In this document: piece after piece, positions 1 through 7,078 of the stretch
Numbering within the stretch: position 1 is the stretch's first letter
How the letters are laid out: each line of letters opens with the position of its first letter
Origin: Dehalococcoidia bacterium
GTDB lineage: Bacteria > Chloroflexota > Dehalococcoidia > JACVQG01
Reading direction: 5' to 3'
DNA: 14,155 nt
NCBI GenBank assembly: GCA_015661045.1
Contig: JACVQG010000005.1
Coordinates: 1 to 14,155 of the forward strand
The notes under the pieces: generated by a model
Seen by the model: only the letters and a program-made list of their open reading frames with translations
The model's database searches: none
What the model was told of the DNA's origin: nothing
Made by a program: the position numbers and the translations under genes

Positions 1-891
1 TTTGAAAAGCAGTACGGCATCGACCTTCAGATTATTACAGGACGTGGAGCCGAGTTCACAGAGAGGTTAAAAACCGAAAAACGCATGGGCCAGATTGTCG
101 CAGATATAACCGAGGGCAGCCCCGTGCACGTAAACAACATGAAGATGGCAGGGCTGCTTGCTTCCGTAGCAGACGAACTACCCAGCCTTCGGGAAAGGGG
201 CATATGGACGTTGGAGCCTGCTGCAACAGACCCTCGCGACAAAATCAATCTGGCGTTCAGGATTATATCGTATACCCCTTACATAAACACCAAGATGGTC
301 AAGCCGGCAGATGCCCCTAAATCGTGGATGGACCTGCTTGAACCCAAATGGAAAGGTCTTATGACACTCACAGATCCTAATATCTCTCCTTCAACAATTC
401 AGACCATATTAGTGCTTATAGATAACAAAGCGTGGGATGAAGCGTACGTGAAGGCTTTATACGGACAGAAGCTGCGTTATATTTTGGGTGGGTTCGTGGA
501 GGAATTCCGAATCCTGGCAACGGGGGAAAGTAGCCTCATGGTTATAGGTTCGGATGCCGATGCCGACCGGTTTGCCAGAGAAGGGGCGCCTATCCAGGCC
601 ATAGACATGAAAGAGGGCGCCGTTGTGACAACAGCATCGGTGGCGGCGATTGGTAACTCACCGCATCCCAATGCTGCTAAGGTGTTGATGAACTGGCTAT
701 ACAGCCAGGAAGGTCAAAGTGTTGCTGGTAAAGCACAGGGAAACAAGATGTTGAGGAAAGACGTACCGGATTTCCGTCCCGCCGCCGCCCAAACGCAATT
801 GGCCAAGCCCTTCGTTATGACCAACGAACAGCTAGATAAATCAGCCGAGATGTTCAAGAACAAGTGGTTCGACAAGCTGGTCGGACGATAA
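1..891 (+). CDS. ABC transporter substrate-binding protein, iron(III)-type (5' partial)
   Basis: The reading frame is open from base 1, so the gene starts before the window; 296 residues are visible. The fold is inferred to be that of periplasmic or lipoprotein solute-binding proteins of the iron(III)/polyamine group (AfuA/FbpA-like, SBP family 1). Supporting text includes an early segment with FEKQYGI and TGRGAEF, then SWMDLLEPKWKG and PNAAKVLMNWLYSQEGQ, which are typical of that family. The protein would capture its ligand outside the cell and deliver it to a membrane permease and ATPase. The signal peptide and any lipobox would be upstream and cannot be seen. No permease or ATPase follows: the next gene is on the other strand. 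An internal ATG at position 85 is not the start, because conserved sequence precedes it. The ligand is not determined; iron is the family default only. Confidence 0.85.
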   Translation, partial: FEKQYGIDLQIITGRGAEFTERLKTEKRMGQIVADITEGSPVHVNNMKMAGLLASVADELPSLRERGIWTLEPAATDPRDKINLAFRIISYTPYINTKMVKPADAPKSWMDLLEPKWKGLMTLTDPNISPSTIQTILVLIDNKAWDEAYVKALYGQKLRYILGGFVEEFRILATGESSLMVIGSDADADRFAREGAPIQAIDMKEGAVVTTASVAAIGNSPHPNAAKVLMNWLYSQEGQSVAGKAQGNKMLRKDVPDFRPAAAQTQLAKPFVMTNEQLDKSAEMFKNKWFDKLVGR

Positions 892-897
892 AGCAAA

Positions 898-925
898 CCT
901 GGACGATTCGTCTGAATCGTCCAGG
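898..925. terminator. Perfect 12-bp hairpin after the binding-protein gene
   Basis: A perfect inverted repeat (CCTGGACGATTC, four-base loop, GAATCGTCCAGG) begins 7 bases after the stop codon. There is no strong T-tract, so termination is likely but not certain. It lies between convergent genes and could act in both directions. Confidence 0.6.
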
Positions 926-960
926 CCTAATATACCTTCCCTCGAAAACAGACTCCTCTT

Positions 961-1056
961 CGTCATTGCGAGGAACGAGCGACGAAGCAATCTCCGCTTT
1001 TGGAGGAGTAATCGGCCTCAAGGTGATGAGATTGCTTCGCTTCACTCGCAATGACG
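961..1056. repeat. Imperfect palindromic intergenic repeat (MITE-like)
   Basis: The left arm (961-994) starts with CGTCATTGCGAG and ends with GAAGCAATCTC. The right arm (1028-1056) carries the exact reverse complements of both ends, with a mismatched centre to the stem. From memory, sequences of this type recur between genes in many environmental bacterial genomes, including Chloroflexota. It fills the gap between the binding-protein gene and fmt and contains no credible gene. Confidence 0.65.
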
Positions 1057-1132
1057 AATTGCAACCTATTTTCATCCTTCTTGGTCCCGATTTGCCGGGA
1101 TGGGGATTGCCCCGAAAATACATAGAATGTTA

Positions 1133-2059
1133 TTATCGGATATTGGGGAGAATTGAACCTATAAACCCCGTCTGACCCCGTATAAAGTCCTGGATGTCCA
1201 TTGTTTTTTTCCCCTCCAATTGCACTACCTTTAGCCTTAAGATACCATCGCCGGCGCCCACACCGATTATGTCTCCCTTCCCAATCACCCTACCTGGCTC
1301 CCCACTGCCTGCCAGCGCCTCAGCCTGTAAAACCTTCAACATCTTTCCCCGCCATTGGGTGAAACAACCCGGCCAGGGCTGGAAGGCCCGCACCCTTCTT
1401 TCCAGGTCCGGGGCCGGTAATTTCCAATCCAACTGCCCTTCTTCCTTGTGGAGGAGGCGGGAATAAGTGGCTTTAGACTCATCTTGAGGCTGCGGCTTGA
1501 TTCCACCGGCTTGCCAGCGAGGAAGGGTATCTTCTAAAAGCTGAGCGCCTAGCTTCGATAACCTGACGGTTAATAGACCCGTTGTATCCGTCGCCAGGAT
1601 TGGTGTTGAAACTTGGGCGAGTACCGGACCGGTGTCCCAGCCTTCGTCCAGAAGCATGATACTCACTCCGGTTACGCCATCACCGGATAAAATAGCTGCT
1701 GTTACGGGAGATGCGCCCCGATGCCTGGGAAGCAACGACGGGTGAACGTTGATACAGCCTGAAGGTGGTATATCCAGTATGGAACGGGGTATGAGTAACC
1801 CATAAGCGGCAACTATGATAGCCTCGGGCTTAAGCGCTTGAAGATCAGTCACCACTTCCGCTGGTTTCAAGCTATTGGGCTGTATAACATTAAGCCCCAG
1901 GGCTGAAGCCCGTCGTTTTACCGGTGAGGGTGTAGACTCCAGACCCCGGCCTCCAGGACGGTCAGGTTGAGTATATACTGCTAACACCTGATGTTTTGAC
2001 ACCAGGCTCTCCAAAATAGGCACCGCAAATTCAGGGCTGCCCATAAAAACAATCTTCAT
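1133..2059 (-). CDS. fmt: Methionyl-tRNA formyltransferase
   Basis: This enzyme formylates initiator Met-tRNA using 10-formyltetrahydrofolate in the cytoplasm, allowing bacterial translation initiation. The protein has 308 residues, normal for the family. The N-terminal formyltransferase domain opens with MKIVFMGSPEFAVP, followed by YTQPDRPGGRG and the signature NVHPSLLPRHRGASPV. The catalytic Asn and His lie in NVH and the Asp in LDEGWDTGPVL. The C-terminal tRNA-binding domain follows, with the FQPWPGCF segment. A longer frame to 2131 exists, but the 24 extra residues look non-coding and the family starts at MKIVF, so 2059 is chosen. No Shine-Dalgarno sequence precedes this ATG, and a -10-like hexamer ends 8 bases before it. 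It is divergent from dnaA. The usual partner def (peptide deformylase) is not in the window. Confidence 0.95.
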   Translation of the reverse strand: MKIVFMGSPEFAVPILESLVSKHQVLAVYTQPDRPGGRGLESTPSPVKRRASALGLNVIQPNSLKPAEVVTDLQALKPEAIIVAAYGLLIPRSILDIPPSGCINVHPSLLPRHRGASPVTAAILSGDGVTGVSIMLLDEGWDTGPVLAQVSTPILATDTTGLLTVRLSKLGAQLLEDTLPRWQAGGIKPQPQDESKATYSRLLHKEEGQLDWKLPAPDLERRVRAFQPWPGCFTQWRGKMLKVLQAEALAGSGEPGRVIGKGDIIGVGAGDGILRLKVVQLEGKKTMDIQDFIRGQTGFIGSILPNIR

Positions 2060-2067
2060 GGATTTAA

Positions 2068-2096
2068 ATTGTATCACTGTAATGTCACGTCCACAA
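2068..2096 (-). promoter_or_regulatory. Candidate sigma-70-type promoter of fmt
   Basis: On the minus strand, TTGTGG (2096-2091) and TACAAT (2073-2068) are separated by 17 bases. The -10 box ends only 8 bases before the fmt ATG, so transcription would begin at or next to the start codon, matching the lack of a ribosome binding site. The -35 box is weak. Confidence 0.4.
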
Positions 2097-2183
2097 TGTA
2101 TCAGAGAGATTAAGTTAGAACGAGAGAGCAAGAAGCAGGTGGCTAATTGGGGGCGTTATCTTTACCTGACACCAACAACCGAC

Positions 2184-2212
2184 TTGCCACACCTTTGATG
2201 CCGTTCTATGCT
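2184..2212 (+). promoter_or_regulatory. Candidate promoter of dnaA
   Basis: TTGCCA and TATGCT are separated by 17 bases in the fmt-dnaA divergent spacer, giving a leader of about 135 bases. This is based on visual consensus matching only. The spacer between fmt and dnaA (2060-2352) shows no other gene. Confidence 0.3.
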
Positions 2213-2320
2213 TGTTCTGTCTCTTCTAATACCCCTATGAAGCCTCGAAAAGAAAGCTCGGTATATCGGAATTAATAATTATTTAAGGTCTTTTTTGTCC
2301 TGTTAAATAGAAATATTGAA

Positions 2321-2338
2321 GGGCCGATGTATCGGCCC
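2321..2338. promoter_or_regulatory. Perfect palindrome just upstream of dnaA
   Basis: GGGCCGAT and ATCGGCCC flank a two-base spacer, and the palindrome ends 14 bases before the TTG start of dnaA. As DNA it could be an operator; as RNA it would be a strong hairpin close to the ribosome entry site. Either role is inference. Confidence 0.4.
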
Positions 2339-2352
2339 AGAATACGGTGTAA

Positions 2353-3699
2353 TTGAATATTAAATCACCTCAGCAAATCTGGCAAACTGCCCTGGGTAGC
2401 CTGCAGGTCCAGGTTAACCCGGCTAATTATACAACCTGGCTAAAAGATACAGTTGGCCTGGGCTATGATAGCGGGCTTTTTATTGTAGGCGTGCCCCACG
2501 GTTTTGGCGTGGAGTGGCTACAGAGAAGGCTGCATTCTTTAGTACGGCGTACGTTAATAGACATTACAGGGCATGACCTGGAGGTTGAATTCAGGGTCAT
2601 TTCCTCTCTTCCCGTTATACCCAAAAAGAAAGAGTTTTTTATTCCAACCGACCCTGACCCGTTTGCTACTCCTCCTAGTTCTCTAAATCCACGCTACACA
2701 TTTGATGCTTTCATAGTAGGGGACTCAAACCGGCTGGCCTATACCGCTTGCAAGGATGCCTGCGATAAACCCGGTCAGGAATACAACCCTTTATTCATCT
2801 ACAGTAGTCCGGGTCTGGGTAAAACCCATCTATTGCACGCTATAGGGCACGCCAGCCGGGCAAAAAAACTGCGTCATGCCTACTTAAGCGCCGAGCGGTT
2901 CACCAACGAATACATCGATGCCATACAGGAAAGACAGACGAAGGATTTCCGGCTGCGTTATCGGGATCTCGATATTCTGCTGGTTGACGACCTGAGCTTT
3001 TTATGCGGAAAGGACAAGACCGAGGAAACCTTTTTCCATACCTTCAATGAATTACATAATGCTAATCGCCAGATAGTGGTTACCTGCGATTGCCAGCCAC
3101 AAGCCCTACCCTTAATTAAAGAGAGGCTACGCTCCCGTCTGGAAGGGGGACTGGTGGTCAACATTCAGCCTCCGGAGCATGAGACCAGACTGGCTATCCT
3201 TACGGCAAAGGCACACCAAATATGCCCCGATATACCCGGGGAAATACTTGACCTTATTTGTTATCATGCTGGGCCGAGTATCAGGGAATTGGAGGGGTGT
3301 CTAAACCAGGTAGTTGCCACGGCCCGGGCGATGGGTACATCTTTAACCATAGATACGGCTTCTAAGATTCTGTCTGGAACAGAGGAGGTTCATCCGGCTT
3401 TACCAACTATAACTACTGAAAAAATATTAGCTCTGGTAGCGGAGCAATTTGAAATAAAAGAGGATGTCTTAACAGGCCGGCAGCGTAACTCCCAGATAAC
3501 CCAGGCCCGGCAAATAGCAATCTTAATCTTGAGAGAGGAAACAAATCAGCCGTTGACTGAAATTGGGCGTTTATTAGGGAACAGGGACCACTCCACTATC
3601 ATATATAGCTACAAAAGGGCACTACAGGAAATAGAAAATGACCCCCAACTCCGTCAAATCGTGGACAATATAAAGCAAAGTCTGCAAAAAACTGATTAA
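2353..3699 (+). CDS. dnaA: Chromosomal replication initiator DnaA (divergent)
   Basis: DnaA binds origin boxes, oligomerises with ATP and opens the duplex. This protein has 448 residues and starts at TTG. Domain I (about 1-85, QQIWQTALGSLQ) is followed by a short linker and by NPRYTFDAFIVGDSNRLA, the family entry to the AAA+ domain. Walker A reads SSPGLGKT (151-158), with the first glycine replaced by serine. Walker B is ILLVDD (208-213). The arginine motif RLRSR (258-262) and IQPPEHETRLAIL follow. Domain IV ends with GNRDHSTIIYSYKR (409-422), the DnaA-box binding signature. The sensor-1 region reads VTCD instead of the usual ISSD, and RSRLEGGL replaces RSRFEWGL. dnaN, recF and an origin are not adjacent. 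It may be the only DnaA or a second, diverged copy. Confidence 0.9.
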   Translation: MNIKSPQQIWQTALGSLQVQVNPANYTTWLKDTVGLGYDSGLFIVGVPHGFGVEWLQRRLHSLVRRTLIDITGHDLEVEFRVISSLPVIPKKKEFFIPTDPDPFATPPSSLNPRYTFDAFIVGDSNRLAYTACKDACDKPGQEYNPLFIYSSPGLGKTHLLHAIGHASRAKKLRHAYLSAERFTNEYIDAIQERQTKDFRLRYRDLDILLVDDLSFLCGKDKTEETFFHTFNELHNANRQIVVTCDCQPQALPLIKERLRSRLEGGLVVNIQPPEHETRLAILTAKAHQICPDIPGEILDLICYHAGPSIRELEGCLNQVVATARAMGTSLTIDTASKILSGTEEVHPALPTITTEKILALVAEQFEIKEDVLTGRQRNSQITQARQIAILILREETNQPLTEIGRLLGNRDHSTIIYSYKRALQEIENDPQLRQIVDNIKQSLQKTD

Positions 3700-3836
3700 C
3701 CATAGACTACTTAGATTATCGCTTCCATAATAACATTGCAATGGTTTTAGTGTCCGACTGGAAATTGCCTTACAATATGTCAACTTGTTATATAAGTCCG
3801 TTACGGTTTGTTCATTTGCGTGCAGGTGCTATAGAG

Positions 3837-3880
3837 AAAACCCCCCAACCCCCTTTACGTAAAGGGGGTTGGGGGGTTTT
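3837..3880. terminator. Perfect 44-bp palindrome, bidirectional terminator-like
   Basis: The two 22-base arms are perfect complements around the centre TTTAC/GTAAA, with an A-run on the left and a T-run on the right, as expected of a terminator working both ways. It lies between dnaA (+) and the small membrane-protein gene (-), which converge on it. Its right half recurs almost exactly at 11667-11699, so it is also a member of a dispersed repeat family. Confidence 0.7.
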
Positions 3881-3960
3881 CGACTGCAACAATGTCACGG
3901 AATCATTAATCTTAGTAATGGAAGATACATGGCCCTGAATCAGCGATCCAATTTCAATCG

Positions 3961-4110
3961 CTATTTTGAGGAAGCCACAGTGCTCTTGTTTCCCTTTTGG
4001 GAGTCAGTTTTTTGTTTTTTCACCACAGCGTAAATTTTCCACAATAGGACCAGAGCTGTAAACAGAAGCACAGCAACAAATATTAAAAGAGTATTTACTA
4101 AAATTGGCAT
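3961..4110 (-). CDS. Small single-helix membrane protein, 49 residues
   Basis: This short gene has an excellent ribosome binding site, GGGAGGTAA directly before the ATG. The product is MPILVNTLLIFVAVLLFTAL followed by VLLWKIY. It has one hydrophobic helix of about 25 residues (2-26), then a basic, polar tail rich in Lys, Ser and Gln, suggesting a membrane anchor with a cytoplasmic tail. It lies 53 bases downstream of the CoA-transferase gene on the same strand and could share its transcript. I do not recognise a family. The ribosome binding site and the clean helix-plus-basic-tail layout argue for a real gene. Confidence 0.6.
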   Translation of the reverse strand: MPILVNTLLIFVAVLLFTALVLLWKIYAVVKKQKTDSQKGNKSTVASSK

Positions 4111-4163
4111 TTACCTCCCTCTTTAGAATGCATTTTTCCTGGCTCTCCTGCACCTCGCAATTA

Positions 4164-5390
4164 TTATAACACACCATCTGCCCGCATTTGAGCAATCTCA
4201 TCCCAACTATATCCAGCTACATCCAGCAATACCTCTTCAGTGTGCTGCCCGAATTCCGGAGCCGGACATTTAATAGCTACCGGGGTCTTTTCAAAGTGAA
4301 TAGGCAGGCTAACGGTCTTGACTCGGCCCATTGTGGGGTGGTCATACTCTACAATATAGTCATTTATAAGAACCTGCGGGTCGTTGGGCACGTCCTCTGC
4401 GGTGTTGACAGGCCCGCGGGCAAACTGGCAATCCTTAGCTGTAAAAATCCCCATCCATTCCGCTCTTGGTTTGCCCGAGAATATTTTATCCAGCAGGGGG
4501 ATCAACTCCCCATAGTTATTACGGCGTTGCTCCGTTGTATCGAATCTATTATCATGGATTAAACAGTCAGCGCCTATGGCATTACAGAACTCCTCCCAGA
4601 AACGCTCGGACTGGGATTCGCCGAACCGGATCCACAGCCCATCGCCACAGCGGTAATGATTATCCATGGGATTGCGACACCTTTCACGGGAATGGCGGGG
4701 TATGGCGCGTCCCTGCCACATAGCGGAATGAATATTGATCGTCTGAAGATGTATAGCGCTGCCCAGCAGTGAAACATCTACCTGCTGGCCGATACCCTGT
4801 CTCTCCCGCGCTACGAGGGCCGCCAATATGGCAAACGCCAGCATGGTAGCGCCGTTCTGGTCCAGGATGGCCCCCTGCACCATCTGAGGCCCTTCTACAT
4901 CCCTGTCCCCCGCCTCCCACATCAAACCTGTCCTGGCCTGGGCTAACTGGTCGAAGGCCCGCAATTCACTTTCTTCACCCTTCAGACCGTTTCCAGTGTT
5001 ATAAGCATAGATTAATTTGGGATTGATACGGGAAAGGTCGGGATAGTCCATCTTTAATTTTCGGGCAACTTTCTGCCGGTAGTTCGTATAAAAAACGTCC
5101 GATTTTTCTATCAGCCGGTAGGCTACCTCCCGGCCTTTTTCTGTCTGAAGATTTAACGTTATGCCCTTTTTGCTGCGGTTACCGACCTCGAAAAGGATAG
5201 TACGCCCTCCGGGCAGGAAGGCGGAAGCGCCCGATAGGGTGCTCACCCCGCGGGTGGCATCGCCCTGGACAGGATGCTCAATTTTAATAACCTCCGCGCC
5301 CAACTCGGCCAGCATATAGCCGGCAGCGGGGCCGTTGTGCCACATTGCCCATTCCAAACAACGTATACCGTCCAAAGGCCCTGAAGCCAT
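4164..5390 (-). CDS. CaiB/BaiF family (class III) CoA-transferase
   Basis: Members move CoA between acyl-CoA and a free acid (carnitine, formate/oxalate, bile acids, succinyl and others) in the cytoplasm through a covalent aspartyl intermediate. The protein has 408 residues, the usual length. Recognisable parts are PLDGIRCLEW at the start, AELGAEVIKIEHPVQGDATRG (family CoA-binding region, about 28-48), NRSKKGITLNL (71-81), and GAILDQNGATMLAFAILAAL, whose Asp177 sits where the catalytic aspartate is expected. ERQGIGQQVDVSLL follows. The substrate cannot be read from sequence. The start is supported by GGGAGG six bases before the ATG and by a candidate promoter at 5436-5464. The small membrane-protein gene follows downstream. 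Confidence 0.9.
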   Translation of the reverse strand: MASGPLDGIRCLEWAMWHNGPAAGYMLAELGAEVIKIEHPVQGDATRGVSTLSGASAFLPGGRTILFEVGNRSKKGITLNLQTEKGREVAYRLIEKSDVFYTNYRQKVARKLKMDYPDLSRINPKLIYAYNTGNGLKGEESELRAFDQLAQARTGLMWEAGDRDVEGPQMVQGAILDQNGATMLAFAILAALVARERQGIGQQVDVSLLGSAIHLQTINIHSAMWQGRAIPRHSRERCRNPMDNHYRCGDGLWIRFGESQSERFWEEFCNAIGADCLIHDNRFDTTEQRRNNYGELIPLLDKIFSGKPRAEWMGIFTAKDCQFARGPVNTAEDVPNDPQVLINDYIVEYDHPTMGRVKTVSLPIHFEKTPVAIKCPAPEFGQHTEEVLLDVAGYSWDEIAQMRADGVL

Positions 5391-5435
5391 TTTTCGCCTC
5401 CCACCCGATTACCCGAAATAAAGAAAGTAAGGCAT

Positions 5436-5464
5436 ATTGTAAGGCTATGCGGTTAGTTTTGCAA
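5436..5464 (-). promoter_or_regulatory. Candidate promoter of the CoA-transferase gene
   Basis: On the minus strand, TTGCAA (5464-5459) and TACAAT (5441-5436) are 17 bases apart, a good sigma-70-type match. The expected transcript start would give a leader of roughly 40 bases that includes the GGGAGG ribosome binding site. Confidence 0.5.
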
Positions 5465-5497
5465 GCGGAAACCTAACCCCGACGACCTAACCCCAGG

Positions 5498-5520
5498 CCC
5501 CTTCCCAATGTGGGAAGGGG
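5498..5520. repeat. 10-bp hairpin, intergenic
   Basis: CCCCTTCCCA and TGGGAAGGGG flank a three-base loop. It lies in the repeat-rich spacer between the CoA-transferase and oppF-like genes. Confidence 0.5.
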
Positions 5521-5525
5521 TGCTT

Positions 5526-5553
5526 GTAGGGGCGCAGCATGCTGCGCCCCTAC
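5526..5553. repeat. Perfect 28-bp palindrome, GTAGGGGC family
   Basis: The arms GTAGGGGCGCAGCA and TGCTGCGCCCCTAC are perfectly complementary. The element at 11581-11608 has the same length and the same ends (GTAGGGGC...GCCCCTAC) with a different core, so the two belong to one repeat family. Confidence 0.65.
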
Positions 5554-5785
5554 GGGATTGTTACCCTCTCTCTAATTCTCTCCCTGAACAGGGCGAGAGG
5601 ATTTTAAATCACCCTCTCCGAAAGTGTTTCACCTTTGCGGAGTCTCGATGAGTCCCGCAAAGTCGGGACATCATCGGATACCTTAGTATTCTCCCCTCTC
5701 CGCGTAGCGGAGTCCAAGCGGGTATCGGACAAGGGCGAGGAAAGAAAAAGCTATTTTTTGAGAGATTTACACAGCATTTAACCGT
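5554..5785. other. Repeat-derived spacer without a gene
   Basis: No gene is seen. The stretch contains fragments such as CTCTCCCTGAACAGGGCGAG, a short hairpin at 5652-5669 (GTCCCG/CGGGAC) and another at 5698-5712 (CTCCGC/GCGGAG). It looks like decayed intergenic repeats. Any of the hairpins could terminate the oppF-like transcript, but none has a clear T-tract. Confidence 0.5.
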
Positions 5786-6763
5786 CTATTTTCTAAAACG
5801 ATGGCAGGCCACCCAGTGGCCAGGCTCCCATTCGATAAGTGGCGGTTCTAGCCGGGGGCTATCCTCTACAGCCTTATGACAACGGGTGTGGAAACGGCAT
5901 CCGGGGGGTGGATTCATTGGGGAGGGAACGTCACCCTGAAGAATAATTCTCTCCTTTTTTGAATGAGGGTCAGGCTTGAGGGCTGCCGATAGCAGGGCTT
6001 CTGTGTACGGATGCAGAGGGTGGTCAAAGATATGTTCTTTAGGCGCCATCTCAACGATTTTGCCCAGATACATTACGGCAATTCTATCGGATATATATCT
6101 GATAACTGATAAATCATGGGCAATGAATAGATAGCTCAGGCCAAACTCTATTTTGAGGTCTGATAAAAGGTTTAAAATCTGCGCTTGAATGGAAACATCC
6201 AGGGCGCTAACAGGCTCATCAGCCACTATCAGTTTAGGGTTGACGGCCAGGGCGCGGGCAATCCCTATACGTTGCTTCTGCCCTCCGCTAAACTCATGCG
6301 GATACCTGAGTGCATGGTCGGCCTCTAATCCCACCCGCTCTAAAAGCTCTTTGATACGGTTAAAGCGCTCTTTTTCATCCTTCATACCGTGTATAAGCAG
6401 CGCTTCTCCTATAGTATCAGCCACGCGCATACGGGGGTCCAGAGAGGACTGGGGGTCCTGGAAGATCATTTGAATATCCCGGCGCAGGTTAGTCAATCCC
6501 TTTTTATCCAGTCTCGTAATATCCTGCCCCCGGAACAGGATTTTCCCGGAAGTAGGTTCCTCAAGCCTTATAAGTGTGCGCCCCAGGGTTGACTTGCCGC
6601 ACCCGGATTCGCCTACCAACCCGAGGGTTTCCCCATCGTAAATATCCAGCGAGACACCATCTACTGCCTTGACATCACCTATGTTACGGGCAAGCAATCC
6701 AGTAGTCACTGAGTAATACTTCTTTAAGTCCTTGACCTCTAGTAATTTATTATCAGAAGTCAA
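5786..6763 (-). CDS. Oligopeptide/dipeptide-type ABC transporter ATP-binding protein (OppF/DppF family)
   Basis: This is the cytoplasmic ATPase subunit that powers import of peptides or related solutes (nickel and glycosides in some relatives). From the chosen start it has 325 residues. Walker A is GESGCGKST, the signature motif is [15 protein letters not shown], and Walker B is LIVADEP followed by VSALD and the switch histidine in FIAHD. The C-terminal extension [14 protein letters not shown] is the oligopeptide-transporter tail that separates this family from other ABC ATPases. The start is taken as TTG at 6763 because GGAGG lies 7 bases upstream of it; an in-frame ATG at 6781 has no ribosome binding site. 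OppD, permeases and a binding protein are absent nearby, which is unusual because these are normally encoded together. Confidence 0.88.
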   Translation of the reverse strand: MTSDNKLLEVKDLKKYYSVTTGLLARNIGDVKAVDGVSLDIYDGETLGLVGESGCGKSTLGRTLIRLEEPTSGKILFRGQDITRLDKKGLTNLRRDIQMIFQDPQSSLDPRMRVADTIGEALLIHGMKDEKERFNRIKELLERVGLEADHALRYPHEFSGGQKQRIGIARALAVNPKLIVADEPVSALDVSIQAQILNLLSDLKIEFGLSYLFIAHDLSVIRYISDRIAVMYLGKIVEMAPKEHIFDHPLHPYTEALLSAALKPDPHSKKERIILQGDVPSPMNPPPGCRFHTRCHKAVEDSPRLEPPLIEWEPGHWVACHRFRK

Positions 6764-6816
6764 CTTTGTCCCTCCACCCATTTAGAAAGGGCAATGGACT
6801 TGACCGGTAAAGAAAT

Positions 6817-7038
6817 GTCCCCATCCATAGCGAGCCTTTCACGTTCCATAGTCCGGTTCACCGGGCAGCATCTTACTGAGGAGGTAACATTATTCCCCGT
6901 ATATCGGGGTTTCAACCAGGCAATTCTGTCCAGACCCACCATCCCTGGCAATTGTTCTTGTTCTCAGTCTAACACGGACTATGGAGCGCTTCAACTAAAG
7001 GCATCCCGGTTTACCGGGACTACCACATGGATGGGGAC
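6817..7038 (-). ncRNA. Candidate structured RNA between the archaellum operon and oppF
   Basis: Nested complementary segments define a closed, branched fold. They are 6817-6828 with 7027-7038 (12 bp, perfect), 6834-6839 with 6997-7002 (6 bp) and 6846-6855 with 6975-6984 (10 bp, perfect). Inside them are local hairpins at 7004-7019, 6895-6909 and 6853-6864. The segment 6804-6811 is an alternative partner for the 7004-7019 hairpin, which would allow a switch. The strand is assigned from the flanking genes only; perfect pairing would work on either strand. I recognise no known riboswitch class. It could also be the remnant of a mobile element. Confidence 0.35.
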
Positions 7039-7078
7039 GCGCAAATTATCTCATCCGGATTTTGTATATCTACAGAGC

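Noticed and set aside
3741..3938. 65-codon plus-strand frame after dnaA
   Set aside because: It is translated mostly from the perfect palindrome at 3837-3880 and has no ribosome binding site.
4035..4043. TTTTCCACA as a DnaA box and sign of oriC
   Set aside because: There is one imperfect match, inside the small membrane-protein gene, with no cluster of boxes, no AT-rich unwinding region and no dnaN nearby.
6760..6951. 63-codon minus-strand frame before oppF
   Set aside because: It begins at a TTG without a ribosome binding site, is closed upstream by a stop codon, lies across the paired segments and shows no motif. It is not an oppD remnant that I can recognise.
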